A stretch of DNA of 64,000 nucleotides. Source: Hysterangium stoloniferum (lineage: Eukaryota > Basidiomycota > Agaricomycetes > Hysterangiales > Hysterangiaceae). The notes below the pieces were generated by a model that made no database searches, was not told where the DNA came from, and worked only from the letters and a program-made list of their open reading frames with translations. Location: the NCBI GenBank assembly GCA_015178975.1, contig WHVD01000094.1, forward strand, positions 186,001 through 250,000, written 5' to 3'. Both the position numbers and the translations under genes were made by a program. Positions 1-11,193 of this stretch are shown here, in pieces. Every line of letters begins with the position of its first letter. The stretch's first letter is position 1.

Positions 1-189
1 AATTACCATTTTAACACACATTGATACTGGAAAAGTGGAAAGAAAGTTTTTGATGGCAACAGTTGTCATTGGCTAAGTAGAATAGAAAAAATAATCAAAC
101 CTTAAGAAGAACTTTGGGGGATTGGAAGAAGGAGATTATGGTGGTGAAGACCTGTATGAATATTCATTAACAATGATGGAAGATAAAAC

Positions 190-1059
190 TTGTTCTATTT
201 GATGAGCAGTATTGGTAGAGGAGGAGGAAAAATATGGTGGCTTTGGAGGATCACTTATGACCCATTCCCTGACTTCTTGGGGCCAGTTATAGACACAAAA
301 TGCAGCAATATGACCTTGGTGACCACAATGGTGACAGTGACCTTCATTGGTAGGATCACACCAATGAAAACCTTTATCATCTTCTAAAATAGGTGGTGGA
401 GTAGTGCCTGACCTAGAGAATTGACCAGGTTGTTTCCAAACATTCTCATGCTTTGGACCAGCTGTATATGCAACATTGACTGGCTCAGATTTGATGGCAA
501 TGGCAGAGGAAGCTGAACCAATAAGAATCCCTTTAACATTGGAAAGAGAGGGTTCAGATTTGGCAGTGAGAATGGAAGTATGAATGGTGTGATAGGAAGG
601 GTGAAGTCTTCATGAGGAGGAGATCCAATGTTTGACAATCATTGATGATGCAACCCAAAGATATGAGGTTCTGGCAAACACTTTCAATAGCATGGATGTA
701 AATGTCAATGGGTTTAGAAGGATCATGCTTGATATGATAAAAATCTTCATGACATTTGAAATGACAAGCCATTGTAGACCTCTGGAAGTGTTCCCTCACT
801 GCTTTCCAAGCAACTAACCCTGAAGTCTTCCTTATCACCAAATACTACAACTCATCACTAATAGTAGACCAAATGATGGCTGCCATTTGCTTATCTGTTT
901 GCACAGATGGGGAGCAACAGCATCATCATCATCTGTAATCCAAAAGGCACTAGCACCTAAAAATACCATGGACATTGCATCTCTCCATTTGGAATAGTTG
1001 TTTTCTGTGAGGAGAGGGACCTTGGCTCTGATAGGAGTGAGGAAGTTGGGCAAAGACAT
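190..1059 (-). mobile_element. Copia-type gag fossil
   Basis: On the minus strand, a start context at 1059 (MSLPNFLTPIRAKVP) leads into 'LTENNYSKWRDAMSM', the N-terminal signature of Copia-family Gag (DUF4219/UBN2-like). Further down come 'WKAVREHF' and, near 260-375, a zinc knuckle (CHHCGHQGHIAAFC, CX2CX4HX4C) that binds nucleic acid in Gag. The element is fragmentary: it runs towards the window edge, no pol part is visible and no LTR pair is seen. It is an old, broken copy, CpG-poor like the other aged repeats here. Confidence 0.6.
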
Positions 1060-1301
1060 GATGTTGGTAGAATGATACCACAGGTGATGGTGAATTGATA
1101 GAGCTAACAAGAAGAAAATTGATGGTAAATTTGGTGTTATTTAGTTAGAGCTGGGACCCAGAACCTATTAGAATGAAGAAGGGAGGTGGATGTGAAGCAC
1201 TAGAAGTGCAGGAGCTCAGACACAGACACAGACATGAACAAGTGAACAATAGATTCACCAGCATGCACTATGGACCCAAAACAGTACACAGGTTGTAGCT
1301 A

Positions 1302-3010
1302 ATGTGCCAAGTCACTAAATCCAACATATTGTACATGCTGGATTTCAGAAATACTGGGACAGAGCATAAGTCTCTCAATCCAACCTGCTGCTTTTGCACC
1401 AACACTTACCTTCCTTCTATTAGAGATGTGGAAGGCCTTTATCAAGGTCCTTGGAGGTGGGATGAGGAAGCAACCTGTCCCTTTGGGAATCCTTCAATTG
1501 CTTATGATGTCCAGGAGACCATTAGTGCTGTTTAGAAGAAGGGTGGTGAGGATGGAATATGGACACACTCGGGAGCAATGTCACTACAGTACTTGGAATG
1601 CATATATACCTGGTCAAGGCAGCAGTGTTCCATGTTGACATCACTTCCACCAGGAACAACAATGTTACTTATGGAGTGTTATAATGTCCATAAGCACCTT
1701 GGCTGGTGGGCATTGTCTTCAATTGGTTGGACAGTATGGACAAGGTACATATGTTCAGATATTGGACAATGTACCTGAATGACATTGCCATTGCTATCTC
1801 TAGAAATTTTGAAACTTTACAGCTCACATGGAAACATCTCACTTTTAATTGTGTAATGGAGGATTGTTTCTGAATCCCACATTGGCAAATCAGCCTGGAA
1901 CAACAAAAAAACTAGCAAAATAAAATGAGTAAAGAATCTGAACTTTGAGATCTGCTATTCTTTCTATGGTAATGTAAACATCCTGAGAGACCAATGTCAC
2001 ATGACATTGTTCAAAAATGGATTGATGAGTTCACAGCAAGCATGGAAATTGATAATTCAAAGGCTAGGCTTACAACTCACTGTCTCAGGAGGGGTGGAGT
2101 TCAACACTGGTTTATGTTTGCTCCTATTGGAAAATTATGGACATTGCCCACAATCCAATGGTGGCGTGGTTGGGCAGAAGGTGAACATGTAAGATATGTA
2201 CATCTACCACTGCAAGTTCCATGCAATTGACATATATTTTAGAGAGATACACTTATTTGATATGAAGAGGGTCATGGTGATGCCTTGCATCCTATCAAGC
2301 ATGAAGCAGATATATCTTTCATGGGAGAACACACTGATACATGGAATGCTACTGTTGGAGAGATTAAAGCACTGATAGGAGGTCTCAAGTGACATATAAC
2401 AAACTCAATTACTAATACCACAACTGGACATACACCTAATCTATCATATTCTCAGCATCGTTCAGCTGAGTATAGTGGACATAACCAAGCTGTCCAGGCT
2501 GCAACCTTACTTAACACTCCCTTAACTCAGGCATCAACAACTGAAAATTCTGAAATGCTGTCTCCTCCTGTTGGAATTCAGGTGCCAATCCATACAAATG
2601 CACCAAAGGACACACAATGGCATCTTTTCATCTGAGACTGGGAGGATGGGGACCCTAAACATGGCATCCCCCCACTAAGAGATTGGCCATCATCATGGTG
2701 GAATGCATGTGGAATGCATTTTCATACCTGAGAAGTGATTGCTATGGAGTTTATAAACAAGTGAGTATCTCTGTAATTTTAAATTGAACAAATTATTTAA
2801 AACTCATGCAAAATGGTTGATAGCTGTAATTGCAATGAGTCTGAGTTCCTTGCTAAATGGTCCATGGCCATGGATGGAACAACCAGATTGATGGTTGCCA
2901 TCCACAAGATGAAGATTAAGAATGGTACAGCTAGGTCCCATCGAAGCAAGAATATGGGTATATCTAAAGCCCACAGTAACAATTGCAGAAAAATGATAGG
3001 GTTTCAATAA
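1302..3010 (+). pseudogene. Tyrosine-recombinase (Crypton-like) relic
   Basis: The pieces follow a layout I recognise from fungal phage-integrase-fold proteins. 'KKGGEDGIWTHSGAMS' lies near 1530-1580, 'ALSSIGWTVWTR' near 1710, and 'MSHDIVQKWIDEF' at 1994. Next comes the catalytic box 'TTHCLRRGG', giving the H-x-x-R of tyrosine recombinases, then 'FMFAPIGKLWTL' and 'WWRGWAEGEH' (1994-2195). The C-terminal part continues in other frames near 2255-2390 (YEEGHGDALHPI) and 2640-2760 (WEDGDPKHG ... VIAMEFINK), and perhaps at 2813-3010. Several stops and frame changes break it: after 'EGEH' the frame shifts and a stop precedes 'YEEGHGDAL'. If active it would have cut and rejoined DNA for a Crypton-type transposon. 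Assigning it to Crypton rather than another fungal recombinase family is inference; ends were not found. Confidence 0.5.
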
Positions 3011-3234
3011 TTTATATATTTGTGAAGTATACCATTCAAATATCTTACAAGTGTTCTTAAGCTAATCATGTTCCCTCACCCACTTGGGCAATGATTTTAT
3101 TGATAATAAATGTATTGCATCACTACTATACCAGAACTCACAATGGACTTGAGTGATACAAATATAACAAAAAAAAAAAAAAGAAAGAAATAATCACGCG
3201 CATTTTGAGGTGTTTGTGGCAGTCGCGACACCCT

Positions 3235-3318
3235 GCACGGCACTTTCGCTGTCACTGAAGACCCGGGTTTTACCGATGGCTCAGATAAAACCCTGCCACA
3301 GTTAAGGGACAAGCCCAA
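3235..3318 (-). repeat. Short inverted repeat, left copy
   Basis: About 75-85 bp that recur in opposite orientation at 6366-6440. Both copies contain, in repeat sense, CTTAACTGTGGC, GTTTTATCTGAGCCATCGG and TTCAGTGACAGC. The pair brackets the caspase-domain pseudogene about 3.1 kb apart. A poly(A)/AAAG run lies next to this copy (3168-3190). It may be terminal or dispersed repeat DNA; no target duplication was found. Confidence 0.6.
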
Positions 3319-3473
3319 GAGCTACAAGAACTACAATACATAGCCTAGCACGAAATATCCTGGAGATCCACAAATGCTATCACAGTGAGATTACTACTGA
3401 ACGGCCAAAATTTCAACAGCCACGTGATATACAACGCTAGTACCGCACACTCACACCAGGCGGACGACGCCCG

Positions 3474-5598
3474 CTACTCCTTTACTTTGCACCGTTCTAC
3501 AATTTTTATGAGGCACGTGTTCCAAGGACTATCTTCACTTTCGAAAACCAGGTCACGGGGAGATGCGAATGGCGGTATTGCAATAGGTGGCATTGACGCA
3601 GGCGAAGTCGTGAGGAAAATTTTGATAAATCCGTATTGCGTTAGTGAAGAATGATTCTTGAAGCGTAAGATATTCCTTTTCGTTGTGCCATAACCTATGC
3701 GGGCCTCCCCACCCCCCGACCGCAGCGGTGAATCAACCCGTTTACCACCTACTGCACTAATATCATAGATATCAACTGAATAGAGAGAGTAAGAAATGTT
3801 TAGGGATTTTGATGAAATATTCACCAATGGAAAGGGATCTCACGTTGATGAGATATATGTAAGGATAAAGATCGAGATCTGTGTTGTTCGTCAACTTTAA
3901 TCCGTAGTTGTTTTGCTTACGATCGACGGCGATATCAACAACTCTGTCCCTAATTAGATTTTGGTACCCCTCGACTGGTACCAGAATGGTACCAGTTCCT
4001 TGATTTTGTTTCACTACAGGAAAAAGCTCGATCAAAACACTATTAATTGGTACCTTTTGTTTCCCTCCACGGGGAAACTCGATCGAAAGATCACTGGGAT
4101 ATTGGCCTTCCCTACACATATTCCAGTGAACATGTGTAGCCTTAGTTAAGCCACGCAATGTTTCTTTCAATGTAAAGGCAGTGGTTAGGTCAAGCCTCTC
4201 CTCGTATTGTAGACTTGGAAACCGCATCGTAAAGGTCACCACAGAGTTTTCGATATACACAAGAATATCGGCCGCCGCATCCTCTTCAACACTCCTGATG
4301 CAATGACTTGTCTCCTTCTCCACAGAAGCCACAAATTTAGTGGAAAATGAACTCGAAAAATGAACATTGAAATTTTGCAGCTTCCCCCCAACCAGTTTTG
4401 CTCTCGCACGTTCAGGGAATAAGGTGCGTCTTGAACGAGACTCGGAATCAGGAAGGAGTGTTGCTTGAGTCTCTTCAACATGGATGGTTGTGAATTTACC
4501 CAGAATCCCATCGTCTATAGCCCTAACTTCGAAAACAAGCTCATCTACAATTCCTTGCACAAACCCAGCCAACAACACAGGAGAATGATCCAGTTTTATC
4601 ACAGGAATAACGGATTTTTCCAGTTTCTCAAGACTGAATAAAAACCGCTCGTGTCCTTTGCCTTGATAATGCGGGTTTTGTTGGCTATATAAAAAATCCG
4701 GTCAACAAAAAAATTTGGAACTGAGAACGCAAGGCGAGGTTACGGTAGTAGGCCCTGTAGAAGCTTGAAGAGCTCAATATATGTAACATTTTCGAAGCCA
4801 ATACGATTCAATGTATCGACCAAGGCCTTAGTGAAACACCCCTGCCCCCGGACCTCTTGGGCGAGTCCTGCATGGCCGCATGCCGCAAGTTGAACGTAAC
4901 TGCCAAATTCAGAATATGTAGAATTAAGTGAAGTTTGTGCTGAGTTTAAGATGTCCCAATCCTGATTATGTGGAAGAGTGCCGCCGGTCCTTGCACGCCT
5001 AGGGACGAACTCAGACTCCGGAAGGTCTCTTGCGCCGGAGTTGGAATGGCAACAGTCTAAAACGACTGTCTGCCAGTGTGTTTGGTTAGTCAACAGCAAA
5101 TTCGAGTACACATACTAAATAAGCTACCTACAATGTTACAATCCTTGCGCTTCGCCAAGCTCTCCAGCATGTCGTGTAAGCCGCGATCAGAAATCATATT
5201 ATGGACTTCCTTGTTATCCCCCTGAATAGTGTCGTAGGGTATGATGGTCTGGATCATGCCCTATTCTGGGTTCCAGTTCCATCTTTCATGCTCAGTAAAC
5301 TCATCACCATAGTATATCAGGATAGGGTGACCCTGTTTGATTAGACTATTAGTCTCAAGAGCGCGGAATTGTTCAATGATCCCCTTGCGTGTCGCTGCTG
5401 CATTGTGTAGCTTCACACAGTGGAGGTCGTACGTCTTGGCCAAGAGCGTTTCTACGATCCTTGTATCAGCGACTGCGCCACGCAGGGGTTAATTCCTATG
5501 TTCGGATATTCGTCAATGCCAATCAGCAAGGCAAATAGTTTCTTCTTATTACTGAGGGATGATGTGAACAACAGCTCATGTAAGTGTCTGAATGACAT
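3474..5598 (-). pseudogene. Caspase-domain (metacaspase-like) gene, broken
   Basis: Reading from ATG 5598-5596, the start of the p20 caspase fold is clear (KKKLFALLIGIDEYPNIGIN). The catalytic cysteine motif 'VVLDCCHSNSG' follows intron 1. Later come 'QNPHYQGKGHERFLFSL' and a long C-terminal region typical of Agaricomycete caspase-domain proteins, ending near 'FIKIFLTTSP' and the stop at 3474. Three introns have good GT-AG borders and branch sites and join frames correctly: 5070-5131, 4685-4743 and 3776-3824. Exon 1 is damaged. One base is missing near 5485 (the frame changes between GIN and LRGAVADT) and a TAG stands at 5261-5263. The usual YAGHG histidine motif is reduced to 'IYYGDE', so the catalytic His is absent. 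With both dyad and frame lost, protease activity is unlikely. An AT-rich TATA-like stretch lies at 5712-5725. Exons 2-4 are still open, so the inactivation looks recent. Confidence 0.78.
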
Positions 5599-6007
5599 AC
5601 TGGATTGTAGGTGAATCTGCAGAGCGTGGTGTCATGTCGAGAGGAAGAAGGATGGAAGGCTGAGAGGTATAACGCTGGGGAAGGCGAGGTTTTATTGTCT
5701 ATATGCAAAACAATATATATTATAAAATTGAACTAGTTCCTGCTAATCAGGGCTTTGCTCCGGCATTGTATGTGGTTTTGAAGCGCTGCATGATTCGTGC
5801 AGCCTTCGGAAAACTTGTGAATCATAGTTGTTGAATATTACGCTCTCGCACTCTGACCAACGGCTACCTCACACCGTATTCGGATATACCACCCCGTATA
5901 TGGTTATACCAAGCCGCATTATCCCCTGTCTAATATACCACGACTTACTACCATCATCTATATAATTTAGATATTTTACTATTTAGCCTCGAACATTTCA
6001 ATACCCA

Positions 6008-6044
6008 TACCTCAGTCGAGTCACTATCTGTGTCGACTGAGGTA
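6008..6044. repeat. 37-bp perfect-arm palindrome
   Basis: TACCTCAGTCGA and TCGACTGAGGTA form 12-bp inverted arms around the 13-nt loop GTCACTATCTGTG. A shorter copy with the identical loop lies at 6121-6147. This could be a small hairpin element or a protein-binding site; no function is assigned. Confidence 0.8.
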
Positions 6045-6091
6045 CGTTACCACAACTATATCTCGTTTTCAGACTCTTATCTTAATGTAAC

Positions 6092-6163
6092 ATAGCGTAT
6101 TTCTTACAGGTAGTAAATATCAGTCGAGTCACTATCTGTGTCGACTGAGCGTATTTCTTACAA
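6092..6163. repeat. Second palindrome copy flanked by a 14-bp direct repeat
   Basis: The loop GTCACTATCTGTG with 7-bp arms CAGTCGA/TCGACTG (6121-6147) is bracketed by GCGTATTTCTTACA near 6094 and again near 6149. The flanking duplication resembles either a target-site duplication around a roughly 40-bp insertion or a local tandem duplication. Confidence 0.6.
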
Positions 6164-6365
6164 TAGTTGAGATGGACCATACTCGAAACCAGAGCGCTCA
6201 ACAAGCATCGCTCAATTCCGCATTGAGTTTACAGCGGCGGTATTCTTACATAATTATACCTGATGCGGAATCGTGTTTCAACGAATTTAAGCTTGGTTGT
6301 ATTTTTGTGCCAGGACCCATGATACCACGATCACATCCACAACCAAGTAGTGTTGGCAGCGGCCT

Positions 6366-6440
6366 GGGCTTGTTCCTTAACTGTGGCGGGGTTTTATCTG
6401 AGCCATCGGTAAAGCCGGTTCTTCAGTGACAGCTTTGGAG
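6366..6440 (+). repeat. Short inverted repeat, right copy
   Basis: Opposite-orientation partner of 3235-3318, with the same CTTAACTGTGGC / GAGCCATCGG / CAGTGACAGC blocks. The two copies frame the caspase-domain pseudogene. Beyond the repeat the flanks differ. Confidence 0.6.
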
Positions 6441-9019
6441 ATGAACATGTCACTTTTGTCGAAAAATATAGAAACTTTGAGAATCACGCGATTTTGTTTC
6501 ATTGTGGTAAAAACTATTTATTTTGACCTTGTTAGATACGTAGGTGAGTTGGCAAAAGGCGAAATGTGCTCTGACGGGACTATATTGTTAGAATTACAGG
6601 CAGGGGATCGCAGGTATAAGCAAGAAGTTTGCCAACTCTGTTGCAAACGCATGTAGATACAATCATGTAGCTGCTCTATTTAACTAAAAGGAACAATAGA
6701 TTTTTGTGACACAACATAAAAGTGGAACAAAAGAATAATAAAACAAAGGGACAAGCTAACAACAATGGGGGTGGCTTAATGTGCATGCTCACATAATCCA
6801 TTATTCCAACATATATATCATGTGCGCAAGTAGATCGTGAATACAAGTCATATCAATCGTATGTTACACCACAAGTTCTGAAAAAACCAAGAGTGTTTTA
6901 CACAAGAATTTCTTTTGTTTTTTTTTGATCCAAGGACGGCACAAATTTCCTTCCAATGCATTGCATACTGGGGGCGTCCCCCGTTGAAAACTAGGGGGTC
7001 GTGCCAAAGTGACAGCGATTAGTTGACATGATTCTCGAATACGTTTATAACATTAGGTCTTGGGAACTATCTCTCAGAAGATGCGGCTAGCGTGGGCTTG
7101 GCTGTTGGGGTCCATGCAGCACTGAACCGCTGTCTGATTGGATGCACTGCTAACAAAATAAGTTTGACAGCCTGACATAATTTGGGTGATAGATCTTTTA
7201 ATGGCCATCTGCAGTCATTCTGATACCGATATATATAAGCGAAAGAAGAAAACCTTACCCTGTTTCAGGCGCATTGAGAAAGTGAAGCGCACATGGTCGA
7301 CAGATGACGCGAAGGGGGCAGGGCAGGAATAGGAACGAAACAAGCAGTCATTCACTCCTCAACAGCTGACATTGACGTTCTCGAAGCGTTCGTCTCCGCC
7401 TATTATCTATGGGTTGAGATTAACAGGGTTGACCAGCCGTGGGTGGGGATTGGGTCTAAGCCGTGGTCGGAGGACTTTTGATTACTGTTTCTCGGCAGAT
7501 TACAAACTGCAGTTGCGGAGATGATCAGCTTCTCGAAATCCTTCTGAGATCTCGCGCAGGAGGATAGATCGGTGCTCCCGGTTCAGCTCACCGAATCATC
7601 CGAGTCGATAGATAGCGTCACATGAGTTAGCAAGTGTCAAAGACAATCAGCAAACAAAAACTTGTAATTTTCATGCGATGTAACCTCCTCATTTGCAGGC
7701 ATTGCGGCTCATCTATTGTCAATCGCCCTTGGTCGAAGCCACGGAAACCATTGGCCATACGTTTAAACCATGAACGACCGTATGAGCTTTAATTAGTACA
7801 ATATAGCCGTTAATATATAAACATTAAGATTACAACTTGGGTACTGCGGCGGAATCAAGAATCAAGGATACATACACGATCTCAGCTACTTCTAAAATAG
7901 AAGCCGCGGTGAGGCAAGAAGGAGTTGACGAAACGTTTGCAACCCAAACTGCGCGGGCCACAATAATACAACTCTGGATATATCATATATATGTAAAACT
8001 ACAATTTATACGATATATATTTCCGCTCTCAAGCAAATACTTTGTATTTATGGAAAGAAATGACGAATTATTAGCAGATTAATGAATCTTCTAACTAACA
8101 GTAACTAATATGTCCGAACACTTGCATTATAGAATAGAGGGACACAGCAACAAGGATCTGCTTAGTGTAGTAGGCATAGTGAAGCAAAGTCACATAAAGT
8201 CCTGAAGAGTTGCAAAGAGTTGCAGAGAGTTGCAGAGAATACAAATAGTCGCAAGAGTCGCATGTAGTATGTGAGTTAGGTCTTGCAGTCCACCTGAAGT
8301 CTGGAATTTCCTCAAGTTATCCTGCCTCGCCATCTCAGCCAGAGGTGGACAGTGCAGTCAGCAATTGAATAGAATATATGGAGGTGTCTTCATTTCTGAT
8401 ACTGATGTTGATGCCTCTTCTGATTTTGTTAAAAATTCATATATATTCAGACTCAATGAAATGATTCACAACTTTGAGAGCAATCTACATAAATAAAATA
8501 CGAGTGGTCTAAGTTTTTTTAATGCTTTATATAACACATCCTGAGAATATTGTAGAAGGCAAGTCTTTACATATGCTAACTTGATGTGTTTATATTTATT
8601 AACTACATTCTTGTGTGCATATATTCAAATTTTGCCTAGGATATGAGTATGTAATTCTTGTGAACCCTCTCACCCTTTGTAGCTGTGCAATGTTTTGCAA
8701 ATATTTGTGATGCAACATTTTGCTGCTTGTTGTAACCCTTGGTGATGTGTTGCTGACCTTTTTCCAATGGTCAATGTTTTTTTAAATTTTGTCCAATGTT
8801 AGAGAAATGGGGATCAGTGGGGGGGCCCTCTAGGTGGGAATAACTGTGATTGGGAGAGTACATTATCTCATACCATGTCTTACAGTGCAGTAGAATCACA
8901 AAGAATTGCAGAGGTCACAGAGTGGAAAACAATTACAGAGCATTGCTGAGTAAAGGGCATTCATTGTATAGCTCACAATCAATTCAGTCAATCTCCCCAA
9001 TGACTAATTTATCATGGCC
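6441..9019. other. Intergenic stretch without recognisable genes
   Basis: About 2.6 kb. The left half (to about 8.1 kb) has normal CpG content and host-like composition, and short open frames such as 7837-8082 show no family signature. 8190-8260 holds imprecise repeats of GAGTTGCA/AGAGTTGC. From about 8.4 kb the composition becomes AT-rich and CpG-poor, as in the repeat clusters. No RNA gene or promoter was recognised. Confidence 0.5.
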
Positions 9020-9720
9020 CACATGTCTTTAAACTAAGTGGTGAATTGTATCATGAGCATGGTTCCTTGATCCCATACAGGGAAGGTATATCACCCACTT
9101 ATGCTCAGCTTTACATCCATGATCCTGCAATGGCACAGGAAAATGCACTAAATCAAGCATTGCAGCTAAGACAGAATCACAGGGAAAATCAAAATCTAAA
9201 CAACCAAACTTTTTCTGACCTGCAAAACATGATGGAGCAATATAATCCCTTTATAAACCTCTACCATCAAGCACATGAGTGATTGAGAACACAGGCAGAG
9301 ACTCCAGGGTTACATGTCAGGCTCATATACAAGGCTTTTACTGATCCCTGATGGTCCAAACTTCAAACTGGTGATGAACTTGTAGTCATTCTGCCTGGAG
9401 ATGGTGATACAGGTGACCTAAGGGATATCGTCATTCAGAGAAGAGGGGGGGGCACTTCCATCAAGTGCATGAAGGACAGGCCACTTGTACACCCTTTCAT
9501 TACATCATGCTCTTCCCCAGGAGTGAGCATGGTTAGGGGGGTGGGTCATTTCCTATGTCAATAATATGTAACTGGCAGCTCCAGGCCGTACAGCAGGATC
9601 CTGAAGCTGAAGATGAAGAGGAAGATAAAAGTCATAAAGTCATCCAGTGTGAATATTATGCCTATCACCTCTTTATGAGAGAAAATGAAGCTAAAACCAT
9701 TTTTTATGGATGATAACCAA
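9020..9720 (+). mobile_element. Helitron Rep/helicase N-terminal fragment
   Basis: 'SGELYHEHGSLIP' and 'YAQLYIHDPAMAQENALN', then 'LQNMMEQYNPFINLYHQAHE', match in order the Helitron_like_N region of fungal Helitron replicases (YAQLYIHDP ... CNPFVxxYKxAxE). Other frames carry on with 'LHVRLIYKAFTDP', 'ELVVILPGDGDTGDLRDIVI', 'FHYIMLFPRSEHG' and 'CEYYAYHLFMRENEA'. The reading frame is interrupted and the catalytic Rep and helicase domains are absent, so it is a truncated remnant. Helitrons copy themselves by rolling-circle replication. No 5' TC or 3' CTRR end with hairpin was identified. Confidence 0.72.
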
Positions 9721-9827
9721 AACTTTAAAAGTTATTTATCCACTAAAGTATATATATTTATATTGTTTGCTGTAGAATTATGTAATATTTAATCAAATTG
9801 AGTCTATCAAATGACATTCTAGAGAAT

Positions 9828-10080
9828 TGTTAAGGGGTGAATTCTGGCTTATCAAATGGTTTCCAGAGAAACCGGCAGATGCTGGTAGGACATGGCTTCA
9901 ACTTGCAGGTTGCACCCTCGCAAGATTGCAGTGTCCAACTTCAAGTTGATGGACAGGAAACCCAGGGAGTCTGGGGGGTGGTCAATGGTCGAGAGGTCAA
10001 GTTGTTGAACAGTCAATAAGTCAGGTTGTAGAGTTGAGTTGGGAAACCCATGGAGGTAGATGGGTTAGATGGTGAGTCAG
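9828..10080 (-). mobile_element. LTR fragment with hairpin box
   Basis: Starts TGTTAAGG and carries the GGTTTCC-AGA-GAAACC hairpin and the conserved box (stem arms 9899-9902/9909-9912, here CAAC/GTTG). It ends where the next LTR begins at 10081. In the gag-pol sense these LTRs lie on the minus strand. It looks like an older LTR cut by the insertion of its relative. Confidence 0.55.
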
Positions 10081-10988
10081 TGTTAAGGAGTGCATGTGGA
10101 GCTTATTATAGGGTTTCCAGAGAAACCTGTGGGAAAGCCAGTAGGACTTGGCTTCAGCTTATAGGCTGCACCCTTGCAAGATCATGTCATCCAATTTCAG
10201 ACAGGTGGACAGGAAACACTGGGAGTCTAGGAGTAGTTGGTGGGTTGAGAGGTCAGAGGCTCAACTGCAGGAATCCTGTGGAGGTTGAGGGGTCAGGTGG
10301 TGATGAGTCGGAGGTTGAGTGATAGATAGGTTGGAGGTTGGGTGATAGATAGGTTGGAGGTTGAGTGATAGGGGAGTCGGAGCCTGTGGGCTCCGATGAG
10401 GTTGAGGTGGTTATTATTGAGAGAGGTTTAGAGTGGAAAAGGAACTAAGGTTACTGGGGGAAAACTAAGCTGATTTTCTGACTGGATTGTATGTACAACA
10501 TCTACCGGATTATATTGACTGTGGAATGTATGTTATACCAAATCCAGTAATAATGAAATCCAAACTAGTAATCATGAAATGAGATAAGTAAACACCACAT
10601 TTGGTCTTAGGAATGGAATGGAATGGGGGCAGAGGCTGAAATGTGACAGGTCATTAGACCATAATGGGAGCAGGGTGGAAGTGGAGTCCAAAATGTGACA
10701 GGTCATTTGACCATAATGGGAATGGGGTTCAGTTAGAGAGCTGACAGGTTTTCTGAGTGGGGTCCAGTTGACTGATGTATGGGACAGGGTTGGAGATAGA
10801 CAGGTATGATGTGTGCAGGTCCCGGCAGGTATTCCGGTGACTGATACATGAGACAATGAAAGTTGGACATGGGCAGGATTGATGTCTGGCTCCTGGCAGG
10901 TATTCCGGTTAACTGAAAACTGGTGTATCTAGAGCATGGATGCATATAGGTTGGTGCCCAGTGTCCAGCGGGTATTCCAGTCGTAACA
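10081..10988 (-). mobile_element. Ty3/gypsy LTR (element A, 3' LTR)
   Basis: 908 bp between TGTTA (10081) and TAACA (10984-10988). It is oriented as the 3' LTR of the minus-strand gag-pol at 12.4-15.6 kb. The adjoining plus-strand sequence GTACCCTCCCTTTATG is, in gag-pol sense, the purine-rich tract next to a 3' LTR. It contains the hairpin box (10155-10158/10165-10168) and, upstream of it, GGTTTCCAGAGAAACC. CpG-depleted, so old. Confidence 0.65.
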
Positions 10989-11138
10989 GTACCCTCCCTT
11001 TATGCCGAAGTCCCAAAGAGGCTTCTAGAACTTGATAGAGTTTGTTGGTTATGTGCATGTGTCAGAAATTCATGTCAGTTACACGTACATGTCAAAGAGT
11101 CATGTGATCTGGAAGGTAAGGTTCAGATGTGACGAGCC

Positions 11139-11145
11139 TATATAA
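11139..11145 (+). promoter_or_regulatory. TATA box of antisense gene (copy A)
   Basis: TATATAA 55 bp upstream of the ATG at 11194, outside the LTR, with TCATGTGATCTGGAAGG upstream. The same arrangement recurs at 22083, 60338, 62843 and, inverted, about 56404. Confidence 0.6.
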
Positions 11146-11193
11146 AAAAATGAAAAAATAAAAAATTCTTCTTCTTTATTACCCCTATCATCA

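Noticed and set aside
190-387. 65-aa plus-strand open frame
   Set aside because: Shadow of the Copia gag zinc-knuckle region on the minus strand.
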